A stretch of 64,000 bases of DNA, taken from NCBI RefSeq assembly GCF_007655135.1, contig NC_045132.1, positions 17,436,534 to 17,500,533 of the forward strand. The letters run 5' to 3'. Shown piece after piece: positions 9,666 through 22,425 of this stretch. Each line of letters opens with the position of its first letter. Position 1 is the first letter of the stretch. The notes below the pieces were generated by a model, which was given only the letters and a program-made list of their open reading frames with translations, made no database searches and had not been told where the DNA came from. This DNA is from Punica granatum (taxonomy: Eukaryota; Streptophyta; Magnoliopsida; Myrtales; Lythraceae). The translations under genes were made by a program, and so were the position numbers.

Positions 9666-12282
9666 GATTATCCTCAACTCCTTTGGGTTTGTTTAGTTTT
9701 AGTCATGCCATCAATTTTTTCCTTCTACAAGTCTAGCCTTGAATACAATAAATAATTCTCAATAATTAAAAATCTAATGAAAAAAGGAAGGGAATGGTTA
9801 GAATGGGAAGAGAGGGAAGGGGCAGTGCGAGTCTAGCCGGCAAGTACTGGTCCCCCTCAGAGGTTGCCAATGGTCAAGCTCGAGATTTTAGGTTGATAGT
9901 GGGGTAAATAGCTTTTAAATTCAGTAAAACTTTTACATAGTATCAAAATAGATTTCACGTATCCGCAGGACTGCATAAGATTTCACACACTTAGTCTCAT
10001 GTCTCTTTGTCGAGCGCAATTAAGTGCACTCGTGTTGGTCACAAGGTGTAGAACACAGTCTTTTTAAATTGAACCGTGGAGAAAAAGCTTGCCTCGTAGG
10101 CAATTGTTTCCCCTCTTGTCTTTGGAAAAGGAATGCCCACCTCGTGATTATGTCTTGAGCACGAAAGTCGAATCCCCGACTCGTAGTCAGTTCTTAAGAA
10201 TGGGTGTTCAAGTCCACTTGCCACATGTAAGAGAAGTGTCAAAGTTTCACGTTGTCATGATAGGCCTACTGAAAATTTTACATAGTATCATAGTCTGACG
10301 GTGGGACTTGTTGACGATGAGATAACAAAGATGACAACAACATATCGTTGAAGTAAAAAAGACTAAAATCATTCTCTTCCGACCTCTGAAATCGGATGCT
10401 CAAACTGTTTTATGCAACCTTTGAAGGCAAAATGCCTCAATTCAACCATTATTCTTTGAGCTCCGAAGCCAAGGAGCTTAAGTCGGTTTCTCATGATTGT
10501 TGGGCAAGGTGCTTAAGTCAATTTATAGTCATTATCTGCCGCTGCAAGGAGCACATTAAACGTCAAACTTGTCTTTCCATGCAAGACTGAGCATTTTCAT
10601 TGTGCCGCATGCTCATCTTAGAGAGAGTGTGAGAGGCATTTTTTTTCTCGATATTTTAGGAATTAGAATATTTGAATAAGATTGCACCAGATCAATCAGA
10701 TTAGGGATTTATTTCAGATTTTTCAATATCTTATTGATGTCATCTTATCATTTTAAGATTATATATTCTCTAATTTGTTGCTTTATCGAACCTATAAATA
10801 CTAGACATTCTATGTACTCTTTTGAGCCAATTAGAGTAGTAAATCCTGTGGTTTTGGCCTACGACCACCAAGTACCTTTGATATCCGTAATTCTCTCCTC
10901 TTTTATTCAATTTTCTTCACATTGGCAGGCATCCACAATATTTTACTTTTAGTTAATATGTCATGTTAATTTTATTTAAAAAGGTGTTCAACTATTCCCT
11001 AATAGAAAAATATTTCGCTTGCATTGAATTTTAAATTTTGAACTGATATTTTTATGGTGAAATATATGATCTTTCATGAATATTACTAAATTACACTTCA
11101 ATTTATTATAAACTCCAAATGAGCTTATATATATTTCGGTAAGATGTAGAATTAACCTAAATTATAATTAAATTTGGATAGAATTCTTTTTCACAATTTT
11201 ATTTTAATCTGGGCTGTCATCGAAATATTAATGCTTAGAGTAGAAAGAGCAACGCATGTATAGTCTATTAAAAAAAAAAGAATAGTGCATGAATACTTCT
11301 TGATTGTCATACCCGGAATTTCATTATCTGAGCCCCTACTTTTCCTCTCTTTTTGAGAAATATTAAAATGCATTTATATTTTAAGAAATAATTATTAAAA
11401 TATGTTTATCCTTTAAAAAATAATCACTAAAATATATTTATCATTTAGAAAAATAATTATTTTACACTTGTAAGGAATTATTACTTCTATAGTTAATTTT
11501 ATTTTTTGGCAACCAAAAGTGTAGTGAATCAAGAGCTGAGGATTTAATCAAAAGATCCACGTGGAAGAGTTCTCACAACTCGAATGGAAAACTATCGTTG
11601 GATGAGCTCGAATAAATATAGACTAGTCACGTTGTCCGTGCATTATGCGGGCGCCTTTAATTAATTTATCATAAATTGAAATAATAAACATGAATTATTA
11701 CATTTACCAAATATAACCAAGATGCCTTGGAATATGTATTTTTCCTCGGAATGGTTTTTTTTGAAATAAAGGTAGTGCACAAATCGAAGAGTGTATTAAT
11801 TATATAGGAAAATACTAATAGAGAAGCTAAGAAGCAATACCGGTGTTATTCCGATTTGATGCTCGGTACCATAAAGATTAGAGAAGAATTGGTTGAATCC
11901 TCCCTTGCATTATGAGGTGAAATTCATTAGAATAAATAGTGGTATACAAAGATCTAATTATAGAAGCTAGTTCTAAGTATGGAAATTATATATACACGAC
12001 TAAAATACATTATCTGTACATGGTAAGCATTAATGATAATTATTCGTGCCGATCTTCTCTATTAAATACATTCATGAGACTGAGAGATTGGAAGAGACAA
12101 TTGATGCATAGCTCAAGGACGGTTCAAAATACTTACGTGACAAGTGAGAGAAGTTTGAATTAATATAGATATATACATATAGATTCAAAAGCTATAATGG
12201 TTCCGAACCATTGGTCCAAACTGTCAAGACTGCCACTTATCTGCCTCTCATGTCCTTCGGGCCGTGGGGCCGGGGAAATTAA
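9666..12282. other. Intergenic, no gene recognised
   Basis: AT-rich DNA with scattered short open frames that look like chance. Two stretches around 9926 and 10271 share 'ttttacatagtatca', which recalls a decayed tRNA-Met primer-binding site after an LTR, but no LTR borders can be drawn. Nothing else is seen. Confidence 0.3.
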
Positions 12283-12600
12283 GCTTGCGTTTGGTTTTCA
12301 AGTTGGATCATAATCCAACTTAACTTGATTTTGTGTAATGATTATAAGTGTTAACAAATATATAAATGTGTAAGAATATATATATGTATGTATATATAGA
12401 TGTATGGAAAAGTAGATGAGAAATTTATTATTAAAAATTAATTATAAAATAGTTAGGAAAAAGTATGAGTGAAAAATTATTAGTAAATAAAGAAAATAAA
12501 CAAAACAATAACAATTGCAGTATTAAATTTGTGGAAGAATAAAGTTGAGTTGGGTAAAGTAAAATTTTTATTTAAAAACCAAACAAATCCATCATTAAAA
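12283..12600. repeat. T-rich MITE family copy, diverged
   Basis: The ends are 'gcgtttggttttcaagttgg' and 'tatttaaaaaccaaacaaat', which are inverted repeats of each other. The interior has 'tgattataagtgtt' and 'gagaaatttattattaaaaa' like the copy at 13224 but is more diverged. Confidence 0.5.
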
Positions 12601-13019
12601 AATTAAGTGCTTAGATTGTTCAAACTAAAAAAACTGCGGGCTTAACTCGGGTTTATTTTTAGAAAAAAAATCTTATTTTTGAAAGAAACAAAATTGCATT
12701 TGTAAAGTTTTTAGAGTCGGTTCCTAGATGTGGTTGGAGGTTGAATAAGTATATTTTATCTTTTTTTTTAAGAAGAAGAAATTTTTTAGTAAAATATGTC
12801 AAATCATAATTTTAGTCAATTTTACCGATTGCAAATGTGTTTTTTTCGATGTGTTAATAATTTTTTATGAAAACTAGTTTCACTTATTCTCTACTTTAAG
12901 TATAATTTTAATTTTGGTAAGTCGATATGCTTTTTCTTATACATTTTTACTTATTTTAAAGTAATCACTTATTTTTTAGTAATTATATTTCACCTTTTAT
13001 ATACCTGTAATAACGTTTT

Positions 13020-13145
13020 TAAATCAAGCCGTTAGTACATTGGTCCTCCTCTTGACTTGGAGTTCAGAGGCGCTAAGTGAAATTTTATACCCCTTTTATT
13101 TTCACTTCATTGACTCTGACTAAACTAATTTATCCTCTTATAATA
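13020..13145 (+). repeat. tRNA-like SINE fragment, different subfamily
   Basis: The stretch has a box A-like 'caagccgttagtacattgg' and box B-like 'ggagttcagaggc' about 35 bp apart, followed by 'gtgaaattttatacccctt'. It resembles family A in layout but not closely in sequence. It is low-confidence decayed SINE material. Confidence 0.3.
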
Positions 13146-13223
13146 ATCGTTAAATAAGAAAAGTTGTTAATAAACAAACAAAAAATACCCCCATGATAAC
13201 ATCTTCTATATCTTTGTCATTTA

Positions 13224-13535
13224 TAGTGTGTTTGGTTTTAGAGTAGAGTTGAGTTGAGTTTTGATTTTAATTGGTTTGTAATGATTGTAATGTTGAATTA
13301 TGAAAAAAAATATGAAAAAGTAATGAATAGTTGAAAAAAGTAATGATTGTATTGTTAAATTGTGGAAAAAGTAATGAATAGTTGAGAGAGTTTATTATTA
13401 AAAATTAAATTGAATGGTTAAAAATATTGAAGAAAAATGAAAAAGTAATAATTGTGTTATTGATTTTTATTGTATAGTGAGTAGAGTTAAAATTAGAGTT
13501 AAAATTTTTAAATTCGATTCTGAAATCAGATTGTA
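13224..13535. repeat. T-rich MITE family copy, well preserved
   Basis: It begins 'gtgtgtttggttttagagta' then 'gagttgagttgagttttgat', has an interior rich in 'aaaaagtaatgaatagttg' (three related copies), and ends 'gttaaaattagagttaaaat'. It is the complement-type orientation of the copies at 5460, 29545 and 56145. Confidence 0.6.
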
Positions 13536-14196
13536 AAATTTTAGTGACTTTGTACACGTTTCGCAGTCTACCCTTACTCCAAACTCCCAAGCACACAGAA
13601 GGGCCACATCATCTAATTCCATCTAACAAAATGGTACATTATAAGATTAACCCAGACAACGGAACAACATTGAGATTGATTTCTATTTTAGAATTATCCT
13701 TATTTTGTCATGGCAATATTGTTTATAATCGATAAAAGATACTCACACAAATAAAAAGTTATTTATTCGGTAATTGTTTCAATGTCATCATGTTGAAATA
13801 AAATCCGTGACCAGGGATCACGTGTTGCAAGCGTGCCAGAGACTAATGTCTCGAAAGTGTTCGTGCGCAAAATCCTAACTTCAACTAAAAAACAATCGGT
13901 TCAGGCCTTACTTTGCGAAATGACTTAGAAAATATTCGTGAAAATTTAAATAAAACAGGATAAATTAAATGAGTGTGAGAAAATAAGTTGGCAAGAAATA
14001 TAAAAGAACGAGTTTTATTCAAGTATTTACAAGGATTGATGCTTGTCGGAGCATCAAAAATATAAACAAACTGTTTGTCGGAATGAAATAACTACTTGTC
14101 GGAACATTTAAGAAAAGCTACGACTGAAAACAGAAGTGCTGAAACTTGAGTGCTGCTGAAGAATGAAGCGGAGTCTGATGTTTGTCGTTGGTTGGA

Positions 14197-14223
14197 TGTG
14201 TGTGTGTGTGTGTGTGTGTGTGT
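14197..14223. repeat. (TG)n microsatellite
   Basis: About thirteen uninterrupted TG dinucleotides. It is a candidate length-polymorphic marker. Confidence 0.9.
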
Positions 14224-14727
14224 CTTCCACTTGCTTCATGGAACCTATTTATATCTTCATGAATGGGCCACCAAATTTAGCTTTGCATTCGAGCTTCAAA
14301 GTAATGTTCAAAACATTCAACCCGATTCTGAAAATGGTCTGAACGCAATCATATCAACTTCGGCCCACAATGGGCTACCCATATTTTGGAAATCGGAAAT
14401 ATTGCGTCAACACATAACTAAGTGATTATATAATAGCGTCGCCGATGCTAAGGGCATGCAGGCGATTAACATGTGGCACGTCGTTATATTAATAATGTAA
14501 CTAGGCTCAAATCAATCACGTTGCCCCTAGAACAATGGCGGTCTTATCCCATGCCACCAGATGCATCCTGAATTGCTCCCATTGAAATGGAGGCAAGGAA
14601 CGTTCCGGAAGGGTTGGATTGAAAATAGTATACCTGGCCCAAGAACAATCTGACATATGTAAAGTTCTGGGGCTTATCATTCTTTTGGGACACTATTATA
14701 ATTTCGACAAAGTCAAGCTAGCTATAA

Positions 14728-14730
<3 letters not shown>

Positions 14731-14764
<34 letters not shown>
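14731..14764. repeat. (AT)n microsatellite
   Basis: Seventeen AT dinucleotides in an AT-rich context. Confidence 0.9.
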
Positions 14765-14767
<3 letters not shown>

Positions 14768-16477
14768 AATACAAGTAAATTAAATAGTGCCTTAATTGTA
14801 AATATACACAATTAATTGACGTTAACAAAATATTTATCAAATAAATAAATAAATAATAAAATAATATATATATATATAGATAGATAAATATATATGTTAT
14901 GAAAATCTATTTTGGTAATTATTTTAAATAATTATCGGTAGATAAGTGATCTTATATTTGTTCATATATATATATATAATTATATATTTATTAGTTATAT
15001 GAAATTTTTATATTACTGAAACATAATGCAATTTTTTACTTTATATAACTCTACACGTTTACTGTAATTATGATTAATGGATAGATCTGAAAAAGAAAGG
15101 GTTCACTTTTAGAGTTAACTATTTTTTTCTTATTATAATATAATTCATATAATCATCATAGGATTTAAAAGAATACATATGGTATATCTTTAAGAACAAA
15201 AATATCCTCACAAGTCTATCTTTACGAACAGAAATATCCTCACATACATATAAAATAAATATAATTTATTAATATTGTGTAAAAGTGAAAATAGTGAAGA
15301 ATCTTAAATAAATTAAGTATTTTCATATTATATTAAAATTTGTATAGGATAAAACAAATTTTATATGTTATATAAATCTGTAATTTTAAAATCCATATTA
15401 TTGAATACAATTTCTTGTATTATAAATAAATGAAATTTTCTATAATAATATTTTTGATAGAGTCCGTGCAATGCACGGTCTAATCAAATTCTTACATCAT
15501 ATTTTACAGATAAGACTCATTACTCTTTTCCTGATGCGACCACCATTTATTTATTCGATGCAATCCCAAGGACTTCTCCATGTCAGGCGATGACATTCAA
15601 CTGCCGAAGAATCCATTTATATTATATTAAGGCCTCCATTCACTCGATAAGAACTTGCCACGTCAGCTTTTTTCTCTCCTTTCTTGGCTCCTAATCACAT
15701 GTCCCTTCGGATGTATCTATATGAAAATATCTCTATTGCAATAAAGACCAATTTATTTTCTCTCTATTTTCCATGTGAAGTTTAATTACTCTACATTTAT
15801 ACTTTTCTTATTCTAATTAATATTTCCCTAATAAATTTGTGTACAAGTTGTAACTGAAATAGTTAGTCTATAATATTCCTTCTCATTTGTGTCATTTCCA
15901 TTTGTTTTTGGAGAACGAGAGGATGATCAAAATTATGGGGACTGAAGCTGAATTATGGGCAACGTCAATCCCATCGGTGTGCAAACCCTCTCCTTACGCA
16001 TATGGTTTTTGCAAGAATGTAATGTGTTTCTGTTTTCTTCTTCCAATGTATATTCCCGAAGGCAATCCGTGGGGAGACTGGGTCTATGTTTTCTTCTTCC
16101 TAGGTATATTGCCATCCTGATCAGCGGGAGAGAGTTGTGGAGGTTAGAGGAGTGACGGCGGTCGCGGCCAAAGGCAATATGCACGAGGTTTTCGCAGACA
16201 AATGAGTAAGCTGAGGAGAACGACAATAGTAATTGCTTGGATGAGGCGTAAGAACTCATGGACTCGAGGTCCCCGATAGAGGAAATAAACTCGACGAAGG
16301 TGGTTCAACATGCGACCTACTCACCGGTGCTAGAGCCTCAGGCTTCCCCGGACTCTTCAACTCAAAAATATTTAAGTGGAATCTCTAGAGGTATTAAGTC
16401 TTTGTTTGATCAAAACAATTTGCCATATTCAATTCTACCATTAACCTCATTCGCGGCAGACGTCGACGAGGACATAT

Positions 16478-16860
16478 CGAGTTTGCTGCTATTTTGAACT
16501 GAAAAGTATCTATCATTTTTAGTCAAAAATAAAATTGTATTTAAAGTGTTTAATTTAATTATTAGTCATTATTCCATTTATTTCAGGTAGCAGACCTTTG
16601 AGAGCGCAAGAGTTCGAGTGGTAAGAGACGATGGAGGCGACCACGGAGAGGCAGGCGACGATGACGCCGTTACCAGCAATGGCATACCCGAATTCGTGAC
16701 ATTTTGAGCTGAGAAGTATCCATAATTTTAGTAAAAATAAAAATTGTATGTAATGTTAATTTAATTATTTGTTATTATTTTCCATTAACTTTAGGTAGCA
16801 GAGTTTCGATAGCGTGAGATTTCGAGCGGAACGTTGAACAATGGAGGGAGACAATGGGTT
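16478..16860. repeat. Imperfect direct duplication, ~220-bp period
   Basis: The block from 'attttgaactgaaaagtatc' (~16490) through 'tttatttcaggtagcagacc' (~16595) recurs as 'attttgagctgagaagtatc' (~16711) through 'aactttaggtagcagagttt' (~16806). Each is followed by a 'gcgnnagnttcgagngg' and 'atggagg' segment. The copies are diverged but collinear, so this is an old tandem duplication of non-coding or transposon sequence. Confidence 0.5.
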
Positions 16861-19590
16861 TTGGATATGCTTTGTCGGTCAAAGGCCCAATACTTTTTAA
16901 TTATATAAAAATATATTATATATATTTTATTTAAAATAAAAGAATGTATGTTTTAACTATTACATGCTCGATACTCTTCATCATTAGTATTCAATTCGTA
17001 AATGTGATTTATCAAATATCAACTACAAATACTACCAGCCATCATTTATAATATGTCTAAAGAATATTTACCAAAATATTAATTAAAATATACCCGAAAA
17101 AAAGCCCTGGTGACGTGCGGGCAAGAGCAGAAATTTCTTATAATAGTTTTTTCCACTGTGGCAGAGGGATCGTATTCATTGGATAGTGGACGGGACCAGA
17201 TGCTAAAATAACCGCCGTTACTAACTGTGGAAAGTACTTCAAACTAATTATGGAGGTAAGACGTTCGTACGTAGCAAACTTTTTAATTAAATTAATTTTG
17301 TTTTCCATACCAAAAAAAAAAATTGTTTGTCCTTCTCTAATTTTGTGAACTAATCAAAGTAGAATGATTTCTACTCGTTGACATAGAATTATAAGAACTG
17401 ATGTCACTAACTCAATCACTACGCACATTTAGTCTGCTAAACTCTTACAAAGACGCAGCGGTATCATAATATTAAAATTCCGATTGTGTTTCATCCAATC
17501 GAGCTTAGTTAGACTTTCCAGAGAGCCTATTGCATAGGGGCCACAGCAAGAATCGCCAAATAGGCAAGCCGATCGACTTTTGGAAAAGTTGAGAAGCCAT
17601 GGTAGAACGGTTAGAGTAAGAATTTGGAAACGAGGACAAAGAGACCTATCTTGAGAAAGAGGCGTGAGAAAGCAAATTTTAAGATTGCGTTAGTGTAATC
17701 TAGTGGACAACTAATGGGCGGCTAATATGATCTCCAAGGTTTACATCTAAATCGTGCGTTATTGTCATTAATAGATATGTAAGAAGATTAATTTGAATAT
17801 TTAGAATTGCTTCTATATATACAGAAAAATATATAATCCTCACTCCATTTACTTAATTTGCTCTTTCCACTCTTGAAATGGGCAAGAACTATTATGATTA
17901 ATTTACGCTATTGTTTGTCAACCAAGAAATTGTTGATCCGGTTCTCGTGCCGTGCGGCCGTACCTCTTTATTAGTTACTAAGATTTATATTTTATTATAT
18001 TAGATCAATGAATTTCTCTTATAATAAAAATATATATACTCTTAATCATTGTTATTAAAGGGTACTTTAGAACTTTAAGCATAATTTCCACAAAATTATA
18101 TCATTTTTTTATGCTTTAACTTCACGTAGCCCCGAGAACATGAGTATAGTATCTTAATAACATAATAGTTGATTACTAATATGAATTGATTCATGTGATT
18201 TAATACTCATTTTTCTTAAATAATATTATGAATTGATTCTTGTAAATGGAGAAAATTCATGATTGAAATAGTTTTACTCCTTGGTGGATTGACGTATATC
18301 GAATTTGAATTTAGTTGGAGCTAGTGGGGGTATTAAGAGGCGCAAGCCAACAAAAAGACAACAATAATGGTCCAATTATTGACAAATAAAGTGGATGACA
18401 CTATTCCCAAATTTTGAGGGTTGTACACTTTCTGTCCGCTTTGGTGTGAAAAAGAGAGGCCATACGGTCCTGGAAATGACCAATTAATTACAGCCAGAAA
18501 CATAATGCAATGGTCGGATTTGTCCGTTTTGGTGTCTTTATTGACCTTAGCTTAGCTAGCAGCATCTGGTCTCCTTTCATTTTTCTTATTATAAAAACCA
18601 TTACCATTACAAGAAGTAGCTGTATTTTTTTTAAATAAATAATTTACTTGTAATAAATATAACTGGTTCAGGTTTATGTCTCGCTATTAGTTGACCCGAC
18701 AATATATATATAAAAAAGGATGCTCATCATCATTTCACAAGGAGATGTTCATAGTTCGGAAAGATATCCATATCTATAATCATGCATGCTCGATGCTTTG
18801 TTTAGGGTTAATTTGGTTAAAAATGCATACTCTCCATTGAACTCGGGGAATTAGGAATACGGAAGGAGTGTTACATTTCTATCTCTGAATAATTAAATAT
18901 CAGCTTAACTTATAGAAAGTCCGCATGCTCAATCGGGCGGGCGGCGGAGTAATTAGTTATGTGTTGAGCTTGCATGGAATTGAACATGAAGACTAATATT
19001 ATACCAATTTATAAGGAAACGGAGCCACTGACGTGTATCCATGCCATTAAGGGTATGTATACGAGGAGATGGAGCCACATTGACTTTAGGAGGAAAAATC
19101 CCTCCTCTGAATTTTAATCTTCTTGAAAGTTTTTGCCCCCCAAAATTTTATTTTCTTAAGATTTTGCCCTACAATTAGATATTAAATTATCATATTGCCC
19201 CAGCTAAAATGAATATTTGCGTTTTATATATATCAATTCATTATTTTTGCCCTCTGGAAGAAAATTCTGGCTTCATCCTTGTGTATATGGTAGATAATGG
19301 ATATTTAATTTAACCCATATGGATTTAGGATTATGTGCTCAATTTAACTTAAGTCTTATTAAGTGTGTCAGATTTTACAATTTTCAATCATTTCGGCATT
19401 TCAATTTTAAACGAATAATCTAGGACAAGTTGCATATATAGATGATACACATTAATTTTAATTAAAAAGTTAACTAAAAATAGAAAATGAAAAACTTTTA
19501 GGCATACTAACAATCACTTGCAAAGGCCAAGGATCCCACAAGACAGCCAGACCCAGGGCCCAATGGCTGTTGCAAGTAACTGCGACGACG
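16861..19590. other. Intergenic, no gene recognised
   Basis: AT-rich DNA with no convincing coding or RNA signal. A weak SINE-family-A-like 3' body may lie near 18230-18330 (aaattcatgattgaaatagt, ttttactccttggtggattg) but it is too decayed to define. Confidence 0.3.
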
Positions 19591-19781
19591 GGCCGGGCAC
19601 GAGCAGTGTCATTGTTGTCACTGGACCAACGCCATGGCTGTGGCCCCTGAGGCCCTTTAACTCTGCCTCGTTCGACGCTATGATTGCGCTCTTCTTCCAC
19701 GAGATGCAAGCTAGCCGGCTGAAGCCAGACCGCGACTATGTACTCTCGAAGGACCATGATCTAGCACTATCGGTAGATTAA
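19591..19781 (+). pseudogene. Possible PPR-repeat fragment
   Basis: The last 45 residues of an open frame ending at 19781 contain FDAMIALFFHEMQASRLKPD followed by RDYVLS. This resembles the end of one pentatricopeptide (PPR) motif and the start of the next (xxAMI...LFxEMQASxxKPDxYVLS), but with the linker inside the motif deleted. PPR proteins bind organellar RNA as long arrays; here at most one broken repeat is left. It could be coincidence. Confidence 0.25.
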
Positions 19782-22065
19782 CATCAAGATGATGTTCCTA
19801 TCAAGAAACGTATCCAAGACTAATGTTTCCCGAGGCAATGGATTAATTATTTACTATTTAGAGCAAGGAAGAGCTTTCGTTTACCAGCTTACGTGAGATT
19901 CTTCAAGCTGCATAGATCTGATCATGCATGGAATTCTTTTCTTCAAAGAAACTCAGCTGTAATTCTAGGAGTGCATGCAATTTCAGCCACAATTCCATTC
20001 ACTAAAAAAAAAAGAAAAAAAAAGAAAAAAAGAGGAGGATATTTCTAAAGGCACTGTGAATGGAGATATCATAGATTTAATTTACCTATCATTTGGAGTC
20101 ATTCCGACACGACCGCAGTCTTTTAAGTCTAAAAGGAGCTGTAGCTGTCGTGTTTTATTCAACTGGGGAGGCAATGGATTAATTGAGTCCCACGCCATTC
20201 CTCTCAATCCTCATAAAGTAGAGCGCATTAAAAATGAAAGTAGAAGCTTTTTGGTGGATTCCAGTTATGTTTGTTCACACACACTGCCAGATCTTATTTA
20301 CGTAGGCAAAGCAATCTATTTCCAGTTAATTGTGTGAGCTCGTTTCGAATATCAAAGACTCTAACCGTACCAAGATTTGATTTAACATACCGCACTTAAT
20401 GCCACTATGTAGCAGTCTCAAGTCGGTTCTACCTGAATCAGATCGAACGAATTGATTGTTTTTAATCTTTTTTACAAAAATGAAACGATCACATACATAT
20501 ATATCGTAGAAACCTCTATTCGGTTTGGTACAACTTAGTCGGTTTGACTAGAATCATGACATAAATTCTTAAAGAGTAGGCTATATTGTTTCTTTAACCC
20601 CTTAGTGATTCGATTACGATGAAGAGAGAAGACATATTCTTAGATATCGATAAGGTAAAGTACCAGCCAGGGCGGGAATAAATTCACTTCTCAGTCTTTT
20701 TTTTTTGTTATGAAATTTGATATAGTATTTTCCTAGGAAACTTTTTGGGAAAAAATCTTACATGGTCCTACCTTACAATAATATGACAAAAAAAAATAAC
20801 AAAATTGCTATTATTAAGAACCATATATAGTAATTATCCAAGTGATTAACACTAATAAACTTAACTGTTATAATCTGATTGATATTTTCTCATGTCTCGT
20901 GATGATGTACAATCACATAAGAATTTTCCAAAAACAAAAGAAATGCCGCTTGAAGAATAAGCACAAAGACTGTAGGGAACAGGAAAAGGGGAATAAAAGA
21001 ACAATAATAATTCCCATTACCATCGCAAGAAAAAATTTTGCTCTAGGGGAAATTTTATGAGAAGTGATAATAATTTAGTATATAGTATGCAATAAGATCA
21101 ATTAACATATATATATATATATATATTCATATGTAATATATATTTTTTAATCACAAGTAATAGCTTTTCCATTTAAAGATTTCTTCTAAATCATTCAAGA
21201 TTTTATGGGCCAAATCATGTCCTCGTCTAAGGCCGAAAAAAGTTATGATAGATAATAATAATAATAATATAATAATGGGGAATATACTATTGTCGATGTA
21301 ATATGTAGCTTCTCAATTAATTAAAGATACATTCTGTTCTTCTTTTCGGCTGTACAATTAACTTTTAACTCAAAAGCTTGAATTAATTACTTCGATTTCA
21401 CTTTATCAATTCATAAATCCTAATATTTGAATCCACTCGTTTTAAATCCCCATACAGCATAATGCCGGAGTTGATCAAATCACTTTGTCGGAATTTGTCA
21501 TAAAATAAATTTATATCATAGAGAATAGAATTGACAGGAAACTAAAATAAATGCACATAAAAATTACCTGATAACTGCATAAAAAAGGAAACTATTGGAG
21601 GCTGTATGTGGTTTTCAGATCATATTTATTAGTTTGGCATGCACCAAAGAATGGAAATATAGTATCTAAAAAAATTGAAATCACTATAGATATTCTCAGC
21701 CTATTGACTGAGACTAATTTCACTCTTAAACTATGTTATGATGGCAAAGGTATTTTAGGAAGCCGAATATTGGTCTGCAGCAACTTCGTTACGTGTTTAT
21801 CTTGAATAGGGCGAAACCATGACGAGTGGCATCTTCGATGTAAGAATTGGATTAGATCCTCGCTTTATTTGGATAATATACTTTTTCTTTTTTGATTTGA
21901 AAGGAGACCCATGGGCCTATTACAAAGATAAGAGCAAAAGCAAAATAAAGGGGCATATAAATCCCACAAGTGAAGGTCGAAATTAAAAATTCTTCCGAGT
22001 TGACTTCTTGGGCCACTGCAGTAAGGCCCCTTCCTCTAGATAGTGTACTTTATCTAAATTGTCCG
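19782..22065. other. Intergenic, no gene recognised
   Basis: There is an A-rich run near 20003-20030 and (TA)n at 21107-21127. Scattered short open frames have no recognisable motif. Confidence 0.3.
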
Positions 22066-22073
22066 TATATAAA
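22066..22073 (+). promoter_or_regulatory. TATA box of the 22126 gene candidate
   Basis: A consensus tatataaa lies 53 bp before the ATG at 22126. The sequence between it and the ATG is C/T- and A/C-rich like a plant 5' leader (actcctcttcttaactgctt), with a plausible start site around 22095-22100. Confidence 0.5.
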
Positions 22074-22125
22074 TCACACAGCACTCCTCTTCTTAACTGC
22101 TTCTGTTAACAACAAATACAGCAAT

Positions 22126-22425
22126 ATGGCCAGTGGAGAATCCTGTACAAAGGAGATACAAGCAAGCCTGCAGAGTGGAAGCTCGTCCAGCTCCAAATAC
22201 GGCAATGCCACGAGCGAAAATCTGAGCACTGATGAAGTGGAGACAAATACTGGCCAAGCTGGATCCCAGTTTGGGCGGGTCGTTGCGCACAGAGCGCTAT
22301 ATTATGGCTCAGGCAGCAGCCGCCGCAGTGGAAACAGATCGAAGGGCAGAAGCTCCGAGGATATGACTCTCAGGGCCCCACCGAGTAGGCTAAGCAAGGT
22401 TTCTTATTTGGAACAGGTAGAGTAA
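22126..22425 (+). CDS. Small Ser/Gly-rich hypothetical protein
   Basis: This 99-residue frame starts MASGESCTKEIQASLQSGSS and ends with SRLSKVSYLEQVE. It is hydrophilic, with a Ser run, a Gly/Ser/Arg segment (YYGSGSSRRSGNRSKGRSSE) and no membrane span or signal peptide. I recognise no family. Support comes from the TATA box, leader and ATG in good spacing, an A at -3 (gcaatATGG), and codon composition less AT-rich than its surroundings. A frame extends upstream in phase to 21970, but that would put the start before the TATA box. The final codons read gaacag|gtagagtaa, which is a usable splice donor, so the protein may be longer. Confidence 0.45.
   Translation: MASGESCTKEIQASLQSGSSSSSKYGNATSENLSTDEVETNTGQAGSQFGRVVAHRALYYGSGSSRRSGNRSKGRSSEDMTLRAPPSRLSKVSYLEQVE

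Larger units (their letters stand above)
13536..16477. other. AT-rich intergenic DNA with microsatellites
   Basis: There is no gene I can support. It includes (TG)n at 14197-14223 and (AT)n at 14731-14764. A small open frame at 14150-14425 runs through the microsatellite and is judged chance. A moderately GC-rich patch near 15930-16260 is open on both strands but shows no motif. Confidence 0.3.

Noticed and set aside
19975..20337. 120-residue frame starting near an A/G-rich run
   Set aside because: The Lys/Arg-rich start is a translated A-rich tract; there is no motif, promoter or splice support.
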